From G963667675 sp965197565 (GTDB lineage Bacteria; Chloroflexota; Dehalococcoidia; Lucifugimonadales; UBA3495), in assembly GCA_965197565.1 (NCBI GenBank), contig CBDANK010000002.1:744001-808000 (forward strand): 64,000 bases of DNA. The letters are read 5' to 3'. Position 1 is the stretch's first letter. Each line of letters begins with the position of its first letter. The translations under genes were made by a program, and so were the position numbers. A model generated the notes under the pieces. The model was not told the origin of the DNA and ran no database searches. It saw nothing but the letters and a program-made list of their open reading frames with translations. Positions 43,682 through 52,587 of this stretch are shown piece by piece.

Positions 43682-44489
43682 GTTGCCTGTCCTTCCCCAA
43701 GGGGAACATGTCCACTTTCTTCAGATAGATTACGTTGGGCTTTGTTCCCATCTCCTCCAATAAACGGTACACCCTGGTGGGGGCCTCTTCGACCCGCTCG
43801 GTCCGGTGGTGCCGTTCCTCCAACAGATGGTTGGCTTCCTCGAAATATTCGTGGACCGGACCGGTGGCATCGTCCTGATCGGCGAACTTCAGCGCATTGG
43901 TCGGACAGGACATTACGCAGGCCGGCAGGAAGTTGCGCTCCTTCATGGTCTTGTAATCCAGTTTAGCCCGCTCCTGCCTTTCCACCTTCAGTTCCGCCCG
44001 GCGGATGCGCTGAATGCAGAAGCTGCAACGTTCCATGACCCCCCGGCTGCGGATGGTTACGTCGGGGTTCAATTGATTGCGCATTCGCTCGGGCCACACC
44101 GGCTCCCAGTAGTTGAAAAAGCGGACCTGATAAGGGCAGTTGTTGGCGCAATACCGGGTGCCGATACAGCGGTTATACACCTGGACATTAAGGCCTTCAT
44201 CGTTGTGGTAGGTAGCGAATACCGGGCACACCGGCTCGCAGGGGGCATTCTCGCAATGCTGGCACATTATGGGAATGAACCGGGCCTTAACGTTGGGGAA
44301 CTCCCCTTCCCAATACCGCTCGATGCGTATCCACTCGTAGGCGCGGCGTTGCAGGAAGAAGTCCTTGGTATTGATAGGAAGGTTATTTTCCGACTGACAG
44401 GCGACCACGCAGGCCTGGCACCCGGTGCACCGGTCCAAGTCCACCACCATGCCCCACTTGTGATCAACCCTGGGTTTGGGTGTTGTCAT
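43671..44489 (-). CDS. ActB iron-sulfur subunit (4Fe-4S ferredoxin-type)
   Basis: A 272-residue protein of the DmsB/PsrB type with four cysteine groups: CTGCQACVVAC, CQHCENAPCEPVC, CIGTRYCANNC and CSFC...CVMSC, enough for up to four clusters. In the known ACIII it is the C-terminal half of ActB; here it is a separate gene 110 bases after the molybdopterin-like gene. It would carry electrons from the NrfD-type subunits toward the haems. Confidence 0.92.
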   Translation of the reverse strand: MTTPKPRVDHKWGMVVDLDRCTGCQACVVACQSENNLPINTKDFFLQRRAYEWIRIERYWEGEFPNVKARFIPIMCQHCENAPCEPVCPVFATYHNDEGLNVQVYNRCIGTRYCANNCPYQVRFFNYWEPVWPERMRNQLNPDVTIRSRGVMERCSFCIQRIRRAELKVERQERAKLDYKTMKERNFLPACVMSCPTNALKFADQDDATGPVHEYFEEANHLLEERHHRTERVEEAPTRVYRLLEEMGTKPNVIYLKKVDMFPLGKDRQRDG

Positions 44490-44599
44490 TCTATAAACCC
44501 GCCTTCCGCTTTGAATCCGCCATCCGGTTATTTGGAACCTTGTCTCTCAAGTTATCAGCGATTCTTTGGATATGCTCTTAGAGAGCGGATAGTCCCAAC

Positions 44600-46900
44600 T
44601 TACAACTGCTCGGGCGTGATGGTACGAATAATTCGTTCTCCGGGCAAGATGCCCACCTCCACGGCCCGGACTATCCCCTCGAACTTGGACACTTTAACGC
44701 TTTCCCCTGTTTTGGAAATTCTAACCTGAGTGTTGGCCCAAGCCAGTGCCCCCGTCCCCTCCACTTGGTTGGGTTCCAGGACGTCCATAACGTTGGAGCT
44801 CTCCCAGCCCGGCCGGTCCGTCGCATACTCCGAGCCGTGACGACGGCCTTGCCCCAAAGGCACGGACACTGTGCCGGGAGGAACAGCCGGCGTTGGGTAG
44901 GCCGGCGCCCGAATCGACCCCCCGGAGGATTCAATCAAGAGCACGTCCCCTTCTTTGACCCGCAACTCCCTGGCGTCCCGGTCGCTAATCTCCACCCAGG
45001 TCTGCCAAGTGATGGTGGTCAACGGGTCCGGCGTCCCTTGCAGCCAGGGGAGATGAGCGTTTCTGCCGTCCAAAAGGCTGTTGTGAGCAAAGGGTGTCAA
45101 GTAGAAAGAGCCGGCACTGGCGGCCTGGGGCTCCTTGGCTTGGGAGGCGATCCGGCTGAGCAGGCCATTGGGCGCAGCCACACTTTGCGGGCCGACGGCG
45201 CCTTCATCCCACCAGCCGCCGCGTTGCAGCAGCTTGGTCCAAAACTCATCGGCGGAGGAGGCTTGGATAGAACCCCGGTTGAGAGAGAAGAGAGCGTCGG
45301 AGCCTTCCCGCAAAAGGTCCTGATACTTGGGCCAAGGCAACTCGGTCTCTTTGCCCAGTTCTTGGCCCATGGCCAGTAGGATATCGGGAAAACTTTGGGG
45401 CTCGATTTCATACAGCGGATTCACCACCGGCTGCTGGAACCCCATAACCTGGTAGCCCGGCCCCGGCTCGGGAATGTCGCCGCCCCAGTCTTCCAGGTAG
45501 ACCCGGTCGGGAAGGATCAGGTCTGCCAAGGCGCTGGTGTCGTCCAAGAACGGGGAGAAGCTTACGATGAACAAGTCGTTGGGTTCAGTAAGGGCTTCCC
45601 TGAACCGCACCGAGCCGGGCAAGCCATGTACCGGATCGGCTTGATGCAATAGCAGCAGCCGGGTCTTGCCGCCGGCCAAGTCTTGGGCAACATCGGCCCA
45701 ATCGGACAGCGAACCTGCTTGGGACCCGGCGGGCACGCCTTCCAGAGGGCTGGCCGGGTTGAACCGGATTCCTCCCCCTGCTCCAACGCTTCCCACCAAG
45801 TAGTTGAGGGCGTAGATAGCCTCTAGATTGAACAACCCGTTGCTGTGGGCGCCGGCCGATCCGCCGCCGATAGCCAGGCTGGGCTTTTTATTGGCAAACT
45901 CTCGGGCCAGCCGGCGAATTTCTTCGGCCCCCTCTCTACCCCTCAGATTGTCCGCCAGAAAGATTCTGTCGGCTAAGACTTCCGGCCGGAACGCTTCCAG
46001 GGCTGCGGCTCCCCTGCCGCCGGTGAGGGAGGCGGCGTCGACTCCTGTCGCCTGAAGGTTTTCGGCGATTATGACGTAGGCTAGGCTCAAGGCCAAGTAG
46101 CCTTCCCAGCCGGGCTTGATGGGCAGCCACTTGTCGGCGTTGGCCGCCGTCATCGAGAAACGGGGGTCCACTTGGTAAAATACCCCTCGCTCCCGTCCCG
46201 CCCCTTGGCGGAACTCGCCGTACCCCAAGCCCCAACGCACCGGAGAAACCCAGGTGGAAAGGAAATCTGCGCCAAAGGACAACAAAAACTGGGTATTTTC
46301 CAGATCGAAGTCGGGCAGCAGTTCTTGGCCGTAGACGTTTTTGATTGCGGACCGATAAGTATTAACGTCCAGACTCTCGAAGCCAAGGTGACGCCCGCCC
46401 AGGGCGCCGGCGAAGCGATTTACCACCGTGCCCAAGTGGCCCCGCAACGGCTCGGTAATCATCAACATGGCGTCGCCCCGCTCCTCCAGACGCTGCTTGA
46501 GGATGTCCAAGGCGTTGGTCCAAGAAAGCTGGGCGAATTGACCAAGCCCGCGAGGCCCGTTCCGCTGCAAGGGACGGGGGATGCGGTCGGGATGGTAGAG
46601 GGCTTGAAGGCCGGCCTCGCAGGAGGCGCTGTGCTTGCCGCGATTCACCGGGTAGGCCGGGTTCCCCTCCACCTTCTTGGCCCGGCCCTCCATCACCCTG
46701 ACCACGATTCCTTCTCCGGATGAGCAATTGCGGCAGAGGGTGGCGTACCAGTTATCCTGTCCCTTGACCAAGTCTTCGGGGAGACTCACCGGACTCTGGA
46801 GGTCGAACTCGCCGTGACGAATGCCAAATCCCTCACAAGCCACCGCTCCCACGGCGGAGAGGCCGGCCCAAGCCAGAAAATTCCGGCGGGTCAGTTTCAT
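44600..46900 (-). CDS. actB: ActB molybdopterin-oxidoreductase-like subunit
   Basis: A 766-residue protein with a twin-arginine signal (TRRNFLAWAGLSAVG, with a possible lipid cysteine C22) and the fold of the DMSO reductase family. As in ActB, the N-terminal cluster site is incomplete: CRNCSSGEG lacks the third cysteine. No molybdenum ligand is obvious, so it is probably structural and cofactor-free. It lies between actA and the iron-sulfur gene. In better-known operons the two parts are fused in one polypeptide of about 1000 residues. Confidence 0.9.
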   Translation of the reverse strand: MKLTRRNFLAWAGLSAVGAVACEGFGIRHGEFDLQSPVSLPEDLVKGQDNWYATLCRNCSSGEGIVVRVMEGRAKKVEGNPAYPVNRGKHSASCEAGLQALYHPDRIPRPLQRNGPRGLGQFAQLSWTNALDILKQRLEERGDAMLMITEPLRGHLGTVVNRFAGALGGRHLGFESLDVNTYRSAIKNVYGQELLPDFDLENTQFLLSFGADFLSTWVSPVRWGLGYGEFRQGAGRERGVFYQVDPRFSMTAANADKWLPIKPGWEGYLALSLAYVIIAENLQATGVDAASLTGGRGAAALEAFRPEVLADRIFLADNLRGREGAEEIRRLAREFANKKPSLAIGGGSAGAHSNGLFNLEAIYALNYLVGSVGAGGGIRFNPASPLEGVPAGSQAGSLSDWADVAQDLAGGKTRLLLLHQADPVHGLPGSVRFREALTEPNDLFIVSFSPFLDDTSALADLILPDRVYLEDWGGDIPEPGPGYQVMGFQQPVVNPLYEIEPQSFPDILLAMGQELGKETELPWPKYQDLLREGSDALFSLNRGSIQASSADEFWTKLLQRGGWWDEGAVGPQSVAAPNGLLSRIASQAKEPQAASAGSFYLTPFAHNSLLDGRNAHLPWLQGTPDPLTTITWQTWVEISDRDARELRVKEGDVLLIESSGGSIRAPAYPTPAVPPGTVSVPLGQGRRHGSEYATDRPGWESSNVMDVLEPNQVEGTGALAWANTQVRISKTGESVKVSKFEGIVRAVEVGILPGERIIRTITPEQL

Positions 46901-46922
46901 CGGACGAGACTCCGGTAAGTTG

Positions 46923-47573
46923 TCACTTGTGGCATATCGTGCAGTCCGTGGGAATGTCGGTAGTCTCGGGCAAAACGTACCCTTGGTCCTTGGGCACCAA
47001 GGTCAGGAATCGATGACAGTCCAGACAGGTCCCCATTTTCATGGACTGGAACCGCTTCGGTTTGACCTCGGTCACATTGGCGATGTCGCCATGACATACA
47101 GCACAAGCCGCTTGCACCTTCTGCTCCGAGGTGCGGTCCGACCCGTCTGCCTCGGTCAGAAACCGGATGTGGGCCTCGTGAACGAAACGCACATGGTCGG
47201 GGAGGCGGTGTACCCGCTCCCAGTTGATGGGCTGGCCCTGCTCGAAGCTAACTACAACCTTGGAGATCTCCACTTGGTCGGCAGCCGTTATACCTCTAAT
47301 ATTCTGGTGGCAGAACATACACTGTTCCACCGCAGGCACCGTGGCGGCTTGTCCTTTGGTCACGTTCCGGTGGCAAAATTCACACTGGATGCCGTTCTCA
47401 GCCACATGCACCGAATGAGGAAAGGTCACCGGTTGCTCCGGAGCGTTGCCCAAGCCGAAGGGCGGATTGGAAAACCAGGAAATGAGCAACACTACCACCA
47501 CGAAACCGATGATGACTGCGGCGCCCGACCCCGCCAGAGTCAGGGCCAGCATTTTTCCCCTTGGTCTCCTCAC
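46923..47573 (-). CDS. actA: Alternative complex III pentahaem cytochrome c, ActA
   Basis: A 216-residue protein with one N-terminal membrane anchor (AVIIGFVVVVLLISWF) and five haem motifs in order: CEFCH, CMFCH, CAVCH, CLDCH and CTICH. This number and length match ActA. It receives electrons from the iron-sulfur chain and passes them to ActE. It is the first haem gene of the cluster, 22 bases before actB and 114 bases after a small membrane-protein gene. Confidence 0.93.
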   Translation of the reverse strand: MRRPRGKMLALTLAGSGAAVIIGFVVVVLLISWFSNPPFGLGNAPEQPVTFPHSVHVAENGIQCEFCHRNVTKGQAATVPAVEQCMFCHQNIRGITAADQVEISKVVVSFEQGQPINWERVHRLPDHVRFVHEAHIRFLTEADGSDRTSEQKVQAACAVCHGDIANVTEVKPKRFQSMKMGTCLDCHRFLTLVPKDQGYVLPETTDIPTDCTICHK

Positions 47574-47687
47574 TACATGATCCGTCCGCGACCCAGCGTT
47601 GCTTACTCCTCTCGCCTGTATCGGGTTGCACCCAGGCAGCGCCGTCTACTTGGGTGAAGAGGGGATGATCGTTGGTCACATGAAAGG

Positions 47688-47984
47688 TTATATCAGGTAA
47701 CGGTCCCAGAAGTTCTCGACGTCCAGCGTCTTGTTTATGCCCAACACCAGGATGACGATTGCGGCGGCGAACACCAAGAAAGCGAACCCGCTCAGCGGTA
47801 TTCGCCACCTAGAGGCGGAAGCCGGCAGGTGGCCCGTAACGATGAGCGATGGTATCACCGCGTGAGCGGTCAGCATTGTCAAGGCAAAGGTAATGACCAG
47901 CGGCAAATAGATCCAGAACCAAGTGAGCCATACATGAATATCATTCCAATTGGCGCTGGTCAACGCCTTGGGATCATCAAACAT
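47688..47984 (-). CDS. Small membrane protein upstream of actA
   Basis: A 98-residue protein with two transmembrane helices (WLTWFWIYLPLVITFALTML and LSGFAFLVFAAAIVILVLG). I do not recognise the family. The ATG at 47984 (MFDDPKALTSANWND) is preferred to a TTG at 48017 though neither has a strong ribosome site. It heads the act cluster on the same strand and may be an extra membrane subunit of the complex or of the terminal oxidase partner. Confidence 0.65.
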   Translation of the reverse strand: MFDDPKALTSANWNDIHVWLTWFWIYLPLVITFALTMLTAHAVIPSLIVTGHLPASASRWRIPLSGFAFLVFAAAIVILVLGINKTLDVENFWDRYLI

Positions 47985-48084
47985 ACTTGCGCCGTTCCGT
48001 CGCCGGATTCGGTTCAAGCCTGGTTCTAAGTAGGCTGAAAATCAAGTGAAAAATATCACGACACCCTTGGGGTGTCAAGGGGGA

Positions 48085-48230
48085 TTCGCTGCAGGGCAAT
48101 CGCGTCTAATGCCATCCCGACAGAAAGGACTTGCATCTGGCTCCCGGCCGCGTCATTCCGAAACGCAGTGAGGGATCTAAAGCGGTTCTTCACAGTCATC
48201 GTACCATTCCAGCGACAGGCCTCTTGGGGT
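48085..48230. repeat. Dispersed repeat, copy 2 (inverted)
   Basis: The complement of this block matches 22317-22480, including GTACGATGACTGTGAAGAAC, TTTCGGAATGAC, CTTTCTGTCGGG and GCGATTGCCCTG. It is non-coding. Confidence 0.75.
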
Positions 48231-48259
48231 AGTGGAGGCGTTGCTGGCGGGAGAAGCGC

Positions 48260-48958
48260 TTAGTTTGAAACCTGCTCTGCCTCGGCGTCCTGCTCTTCCG
48301 AAGAGTCCGGCGGTCCCTGGTCCGGCTGCTCTTCCGTTCTTTTCTCTTGCTGCGCCATCCAGTTTTCCAACCAACGGTGGAAATCGCCCAGAGCGGGCGG
48401 CGACACGTAAAACACTTCGATATCCGCCGGGAACTGGATTTGGTGCCGTTCATTAACCAGCAACAGTCCGACTTCGTTTTCTCCCAGGGTCTCGTCGATC
48501 CGACCGGCAATATGCTGGTAACGGTTTCTGTTGCTCTCGCTGAACCATTCCTGAAGCTTGCCCAGTACCTTTTCGGTGGCCAGAGGCATCATTAAGCAGC
48601 GTTGCAGGTCCAGGGTTTCCATCAAAGTCGAGATGTCCTCCGTGGCCTCCAGCACAGCTCCGGCGGCGCATTTGGCCTTAACAAACTGGTGGCTGCGCTG
48701 GTCCGTTTTCTCCAGTTGCTCCAAGCCCTGCTCGCCGCTATCGCATAGACTCTCGTGATATATGTGGTGCAATCCGCCCAGGGCCGCTTGGAGAGATTCC
48801 ACCTGTAGTTGCATTTGGTCCCAATAATTCTGGAGGACGGCAAGGGCGTCGGCGGCTCCTGTCGGCGGTCCATATACCAGCGGCGCCAGCAACAGCTTCC
48901 TGCGGCCTTCGTACTGTGCGGCGGAAGGACGGGATATGCGGCCTAGCTCCTGAGCCAT
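48260..48958 (-). CDS. Conserved hypothetical protein, mostly helical
   Basis: A 232-residue soluble protein of no recognised family. It is predicted helical through most of its length (LAVLQNYWDQMQLQVESLQAAL, GLEQLEKTDQRSHQFVKAK), followed by a more mixed segment (NEVGLLLVNERHQIQFP, DIEVFYVSPPALGDFHRWL) and an acidic, repetitive tail (SSEEQDAEAEQ). It has no signal peptide or membrane helix. It lies upstream of the act cluster on the same strand but is separated from it by 275 bases of repeat DNA. Confidence 0.65.
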   Translation of the reverse strand: MAQELGRISRPSAAQYEGRRKLLLAPLVYGPPTGAADALAVLQNYWDQMQLQVESLQAALGGLHHIYHESLCDSGEQGLEQLEKTDQRSHQFVKAKCAAGAVLEATEDISTLMETLDLQRCLMMPLATEKVLGKLQEWFSESNRNRYQHIAGRIDETLGENEVGLLLVNERHQIQFPADIEVFYVSPPALGDFHRWLENWMAQQEKRTEEQPDQGPPDSSEEQDAEAEQVSN

Positions 48959-49016
48959 TCTGAAACCTCAGTCTTCCGAAAGATTGTGACGCTGTCTTCT
49001 ATCTCTAAATCAACCT

Positions 49017-49177
49017 AGGGCCTGTTGACACTACCAATTTCCTATGTAGGGATTAGTAGTCCAGCCTCCCACAAAGGGCACCTCCTCGGGCACCTCTACA
49101 ACCGGCGTGCTACGGGATTTCGTAGGGACCAACCCTTGTGGTTGCCCGGTCCTCAGCTATTAGTGTCAACAGGTCCT
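49017..49177. mobile_element. MITE-like element, copy A (GGCCTGTTGACACTA ends)
   Basis: A 161-base element with 17-base ends AGGGCCTGTTGACACTA (49017-49033) and TAGTGTCAACAGGTCCT (49161-49177), one mismatch. The core includes GGCGTGCTACGGGATTTCG and CCCTTGTGGTTGCCCGG. It encodes nothing. Confidence 0.75.
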
Positions 49178-49306
49178 AAAATCCCATGAGCTCGAAGGGG
49201 CGGTGGTAAATTATCTCGTTGATCAACTCTTCGGGAACCGTCCCTCGCGGTCACTCTGCCAGCTTCTCGCCAACCCGAATCAGACGGCAAGGTTACTGCC
49301 GTCGCC
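49176..49306 (-). pseudogene. Decayed duplicate of the 3' end of the 49491 amidohydrolase gene
   Basis: The sequence CCCATGAGCTCGAAG, TAAATTATCTCGTTGATCAA, TTCGGGAACCG and CGGCAAGGTTACTGCCGTCG repeats, in order, the last 70 or so bases of the gene at 49491. Insertions of 9 and about 45 bases break the frame. It is a relic left by the tandem duplication that also copied the adjacent element. Confidence 0.75.
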
Positions 49307-49337
49307 TTTTTTGAGTCACCAGTGATGGTCAGCTACT

Positions 49338-49492
49338 AGGGCCTGTTGACACTACCAATTTCCTATGTAGGGATTAGTAGTCCAGCCTCCCACAAAGGGC
49401 ACCTCCTCGGGCACCTCTACAACCGGCGTGCTACGGGATTTCGTCAACCCTTGTGGTTGCCCGGTCCTCAGCTATTAGTGTCAACAGGTCCT
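49338..49492. mobile_element. MITE-like element, copy B
   Basis: Nearly identical to copy A (49017) but six bases shorter in the core. Its right terminal repeat runs into the stop codon of the next gene. Confidence 0.75.
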
Positions 49493-50336
49493 AAAATCCC
49501 ATGAGCTCGAAGTAAATTATCTCGTTGATCAACCCTTCGGGAACCGGCGGCAAGGTTACGCCGTCGCCCCAGTTGTTGATGCTTTCAAAGGCCTCGATCG
49601 CCTCATTGGTTGTCATCACGGGGAAATCGGAGCCGAAGAGGATACGGTCGGTCACCTCGTACTCCATAGCCACCTGAAGACCGTTGTAAAGCTGCCATTT
49701 GCGATGGAAGCGCGCCGAAAGATCGGTGAAGACGTTTTTGTTCTTCCGCATGAGCATCACCGTCTCCTGCATCATTGGCTGCCCGAAGTGGGCCACGATA
49801 ATGCGCAGGTCCGGAAAGCCGCGGCCGACCTTATCCAGCAGGAGGGGGTTTCCCCACTCCAGGGTTGCATTGGGAGGGTATGCGCCCCCCATGTGGAACA
49901 TAACCGGCACGTTCATGTCGTTGGCAATTTCATAAAGACGCCAGGCTTGGGGACTCCAGGGATCAAAACCCTGGTAGACGGGGGAGAGCTTCAGTCCTTT
50001 TAGACCCAGCTCTTTGAGACTTCGCTTCAGGTCGTCCTCTGCGCCTGGATCGTCGGGGTGGACCGAGGCCAAGCCGACGGCCCGGCCCGGATACCGGGAA
50101 ATGTATTCGGCGATGAATTCGTTGGGAACCTCGTGCCCAGGGCGTCTGGGCACGTTGACCACCACAAATTTCTTAACCTTTCCTTCTTCTATGACCCGCG
50201 TATGGTTCTCGGGCCAAGGTTCGCCGCCTATCACGCCATAGGCCCTCATTTCTGCCCGCGACGCGGTGCCTACATGCTCGGGCAACCAGCAGTGAGTATG
50301 CCAGTCTATAAGCTCGCCTGGACCGGAAGATGCCAT
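49491..50336 (-). CDS. Amidohydrolase family 2 protein
   Basis: A 281-residue TIM-barrel metal hydrolase with H13 and H15 in IDWHTHCW, GLKLSPVYQGF, FHMGG and VAHFGQ, and the catalytic Asp in LFGSDFPVMT. It is the shortest of the amidohydrolase 2 proteins in the window. The stop codon TAG is formed where the coding sequence meets the right end of the element at 49338, so the last residues (ELMGF) may have been set by that insertion. The substrate is unknown. Confidence 0.88.
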   Translation of the reverse strand: MASSGPGELIDWHTHCWLPEHVGTASRAEMRAYGVIGGEPWPENHTRVIEEGKVKKFVVVNVPRRPGHEVPNEFIAEYISRYPGRAVGLASVHPDDPGAEDDLKRSLKELGLKGLKLSPVYQGFDPWSPQAWRLYEIANDMNVPVMFHMGGAYPPNATLEWGNPLLLDKVGRGFPDLRIIVAHFGQPMMQETVMLMRKNKNVFTDLSARFHRKWQLYNGLQVAMEYEVTDRILFGSDFPVMTTNEAIEAFESINNWGDGVTLPPVPEGLINEIIYFELMGF

Positions 50337-50415
50337 ACTTGTACCCCCAGTTTATTGACTACTCGGTATGGGATCAGTCGACCCTAAGGAAGCCCTTTTC
50401 ATGGGACTGCCAGGC

Positions 50416-52335
50416 CTACCCATTGGAAATAGACAGCGCCCCGGTCTCAAACCATTGGACCGTGCCGTCGCACAGCACCACCCCGTCCTCGCAACGGCAC
50501 TCGATGCGCCCCCCCTCGAACTGGTCCTCGTAGAGCTGCGCGTACAGCCCCCGGTGTCTGAGCAGTTCTTGGTGAGTTCCTTGCTCTACTATTCTGCCTT
50601 GGTCAATGGCGAAGATCACGTCCGCCGCCAAGATGGTGGAGAGACGGTGAGCTACGGCAATGGTGGTCCGCCCCCGCATCAACGGCGCTAGGGCTGACTG
50701 GACCTGGCGTTCGCTCCTCGTATCCAGGGCCGAGGTGGCCTCGTCCAGTATCAGCACCCGGGGATCGTGCAGGACCACCCGGGCTATGGATAGCCGCTGG
50801 CGCTCACCTCCCGATAGCCTGTAGCCGCGCTCGCCAACCACCGTGTCGTAGCCGTCAGGGAACTCCATGATCCTGTCGTGTATGTAGGCGGCTCGAGCGG
50901 CGGCCTCGATCTCCTGCTGGGTGGCCTCAGGATTCCCGTACAGTAGGTTGCTTCGGATACTCGAGTGAAACAAGTAGCTCTCTTGAGTCACGTAGCCGGT
51001 AAGACGGGCCAGGCTCGCTAGACTGATCTCTCGGACGTCGAGCCCGTCAATCCGCACCGAACCCTCTGTGGGGTCGTACAGACGGGGAATCAGGTAAGAA
51101 ATGGTCGTTTTACCCGCGCCGCTTGGTCCCACAAAGGCGGCCAGTTGCCCCGGCTCAACGCGAAAGCTGACCCCGTCCAGGGCCAAGTGGTGGCCTGCGG
51201 CGCCGTTGTTCGAGTTCGTTCCGTTCGTTCCATAGGATAGGCGTACCGACTCGAACGAGACCTGGCCCCGCACCTGTCGGGGGTCCACTTCTACGGCATC
51301 AGGTGAGTCGACAATGTCGGGCTTGATGTCCAGGTAGCCGAATATGCGCTCGAACAGGGCCATCGAGGCCTGAAGGTCCACTGACACCTGTAATAGGCTG
51401 CCCAAGGGGAAGAATAGTCTCGCCTGCAGTGTGGTGAAGGCTATGATGGTCCCCGCGGTGATTCCGCCCAACCCGGTCCCCGTGAGCAAGTAGCCTGCGA
51501 TGACGTAGATAGCCACCGGAGAGATGGAGAAGAATATCTGCATCACGGCGAAGAAAGACTGGCCTGTCATCTGGAGGCGCACCGATAGGTGGGCCAATCT
51601 CTGGTTCTCGTTGTGGAAGCGCCGGATCTCCTGGTTCTGCCTGCCGAACAGCTTGGCGAGCATGATGCCTGAGATGGAGAGGGTTTCCTGGGTGGTGGCG
51701 GTCATATCCGCAGTCGCTTTCTGGGACTCGGCCGTCACCGCCCGGCGGCGGTCGCCCACTATCTTGGTAAGCAGGAAGAAGATGGGAGCGGTGCCCACCG
51801 CCACCAACGTGAGCTGCCAAGAGAGTATGGTCATAGCTACCAGCGTGCTTATGACGATGACTATGTTGGACAGAACGTTGGACACTGTGTTGGTGACGAC
51901 GTTCTGGACCCCTCCCACGTCATTGGCTATCCGGGACTGGATTTCGCCGGTGCGGGTACCCGTGAAAAACCCCAGTGACAGACTCTGAAGGTGTCCGTAG
52001 AGCCGGTCCCGCAGGTCCCGCATCACCCGCTGGCCCACTTGGTTGGTCATGTAAGTCTGGAGGACCCCAAGGCTGCCGGTGACTACTGTGACTCCAGCCA
52101 TCACTCCGGCCAAGACCCAGAGCAAGTTCAGGTCGGGGACACCGGAAGTCGGGAACAAGGCCGAGTCGAACACTTCCCGTATCAGCAAGGGATTGACCAC
52201 ACCCAGCCCGGCGGTCACGAGGATGAGCAGTGCGATGCCAGTCACACGAACCCCATAGGGCTGGAAGGAAGCGACCGTTCGCCTCACAACCCGTATGGGT
52301 TGGTCTGCATAACCTATTGGACTAACATCGGCCAT
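50416..52335 (-). CDS. ABC transporter, fused permease and ATP-binding protein (exporter type)
   Basis: A 639-residue half-transporter: six transmembrane helices (ABC_membrane domain, about residues 25-320), then a nucleotide-binding domain with Walker A GPSGAGKTT, Q-loop VTQESYLF, signature LSGGERQRLS, Walker B VLILDEATSALD and H-loop VAHR. It would act as a homodimer or with another half, exporting lipids or drugs (MdlB/MsbA type). The last 30 residues (ECRCEDGVVLCDGTVQWFE) form a short cysteine-containing extension not typical of the family. Confidence 0.93.
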   Translation of the reverse strand: MADVSPIGYADQPIRVVRRTVASFQPYGVRVTGIALLILVTAGLGVVNPLLIREVFDSALFPTSGVPDLNLLWVLAGVMAGVTVVTGSLGVLQTYMTNQVGQRVMRDLRDRLYGHLQSLSLGFFTGTRTGEIQSRIANDVGGVQNVVTNTVSNVLSNIVIVISTLVAMTILSWQLTLVAVGTAPIFFLLTKIVGDRRRAVTAESQKATADMTATTQETLSISGIMLAKLFGRQNQEIRRFHNENQRLAHLSVRLQMTGQSFFAVMQIFFSISPVAIYVIAGYLLTGTGLGGITAGTIIAFTTLQARLFFPLGSLLQVSVDLQASMALFERIFGYLDIKPDIVDSPDAVEVDPRQVRGQVSFESVRLSYGTNGTNSNNGAAGHHLALDGVSFRVEPGQLAAFVGPSGAGKTTISYLIPRLYDPTEGSVRIDGLDVREISLASLARLTGYVTQESYLFHSSIRSNLLYGNPEATQQEIEAAARAAYIHDRIMEFPDGYDTVVGERGYRLSGGERQRLSIARVVLHDPRVLILDEATSALDTRSERQVQSALAPLMRGRTTIAVAHRLSTILAADVIFAIDQGRIVEQGTHQELLRHRGLYAQLYEDQFEGGRIECRCEDGVVLCDGTVQWFETGALSISNG

Positions 52336-52410
52336 ATTGCTCGAACTTCTGAGCCTGTTCCGTCGCTGCTTCTAATAGGGAGGAGGCTATAAACAAAGCC
52401 AATTATACTT

Positions 52411-52587
52411 CACCATCAGCACGCCGAGAAAGCTCTGACCGGCTGCATTTACGACACCCGGCGGGCCCTGAGGATGGGCTTGGTCAACAAAGTAGTGGCA
52501 GGGGACCAATTGATTGAGGAGGCGCGGTCCATGGTCGAGGAGATTCCCCCCAAACTCGCCTCTGGCAGACCGTCTGAGTGTCGCTAG
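52411..52587 (+). pseudogene. Remnant of an enoyl-CoA hydratase/isomerase gene
   Basis: In one plus-strand frame the bases encode AEKALTGCIYDTRRALRMG then LVNKVVAGDQLIEEARSMVEE, ending in a TAG at 52585. This is the middle-to-late part of the crotonase family (tGr...A..mGLVNkVV...L...A). There is no start and both ends are cut. The stop overlaps the end of the convergent GlcG-like gene. Confidence 0.7.

Larger units (their letters stand above)
48959..49490. other. Intergenic region with tandem duplication
   Basis: This gap holds two copies of a short element (49017-49177 and 49338-49492) with a decayed duplicate of the end of the next gene between them. The period of the duplication is about 321 bases. 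Confidence 0.7.
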
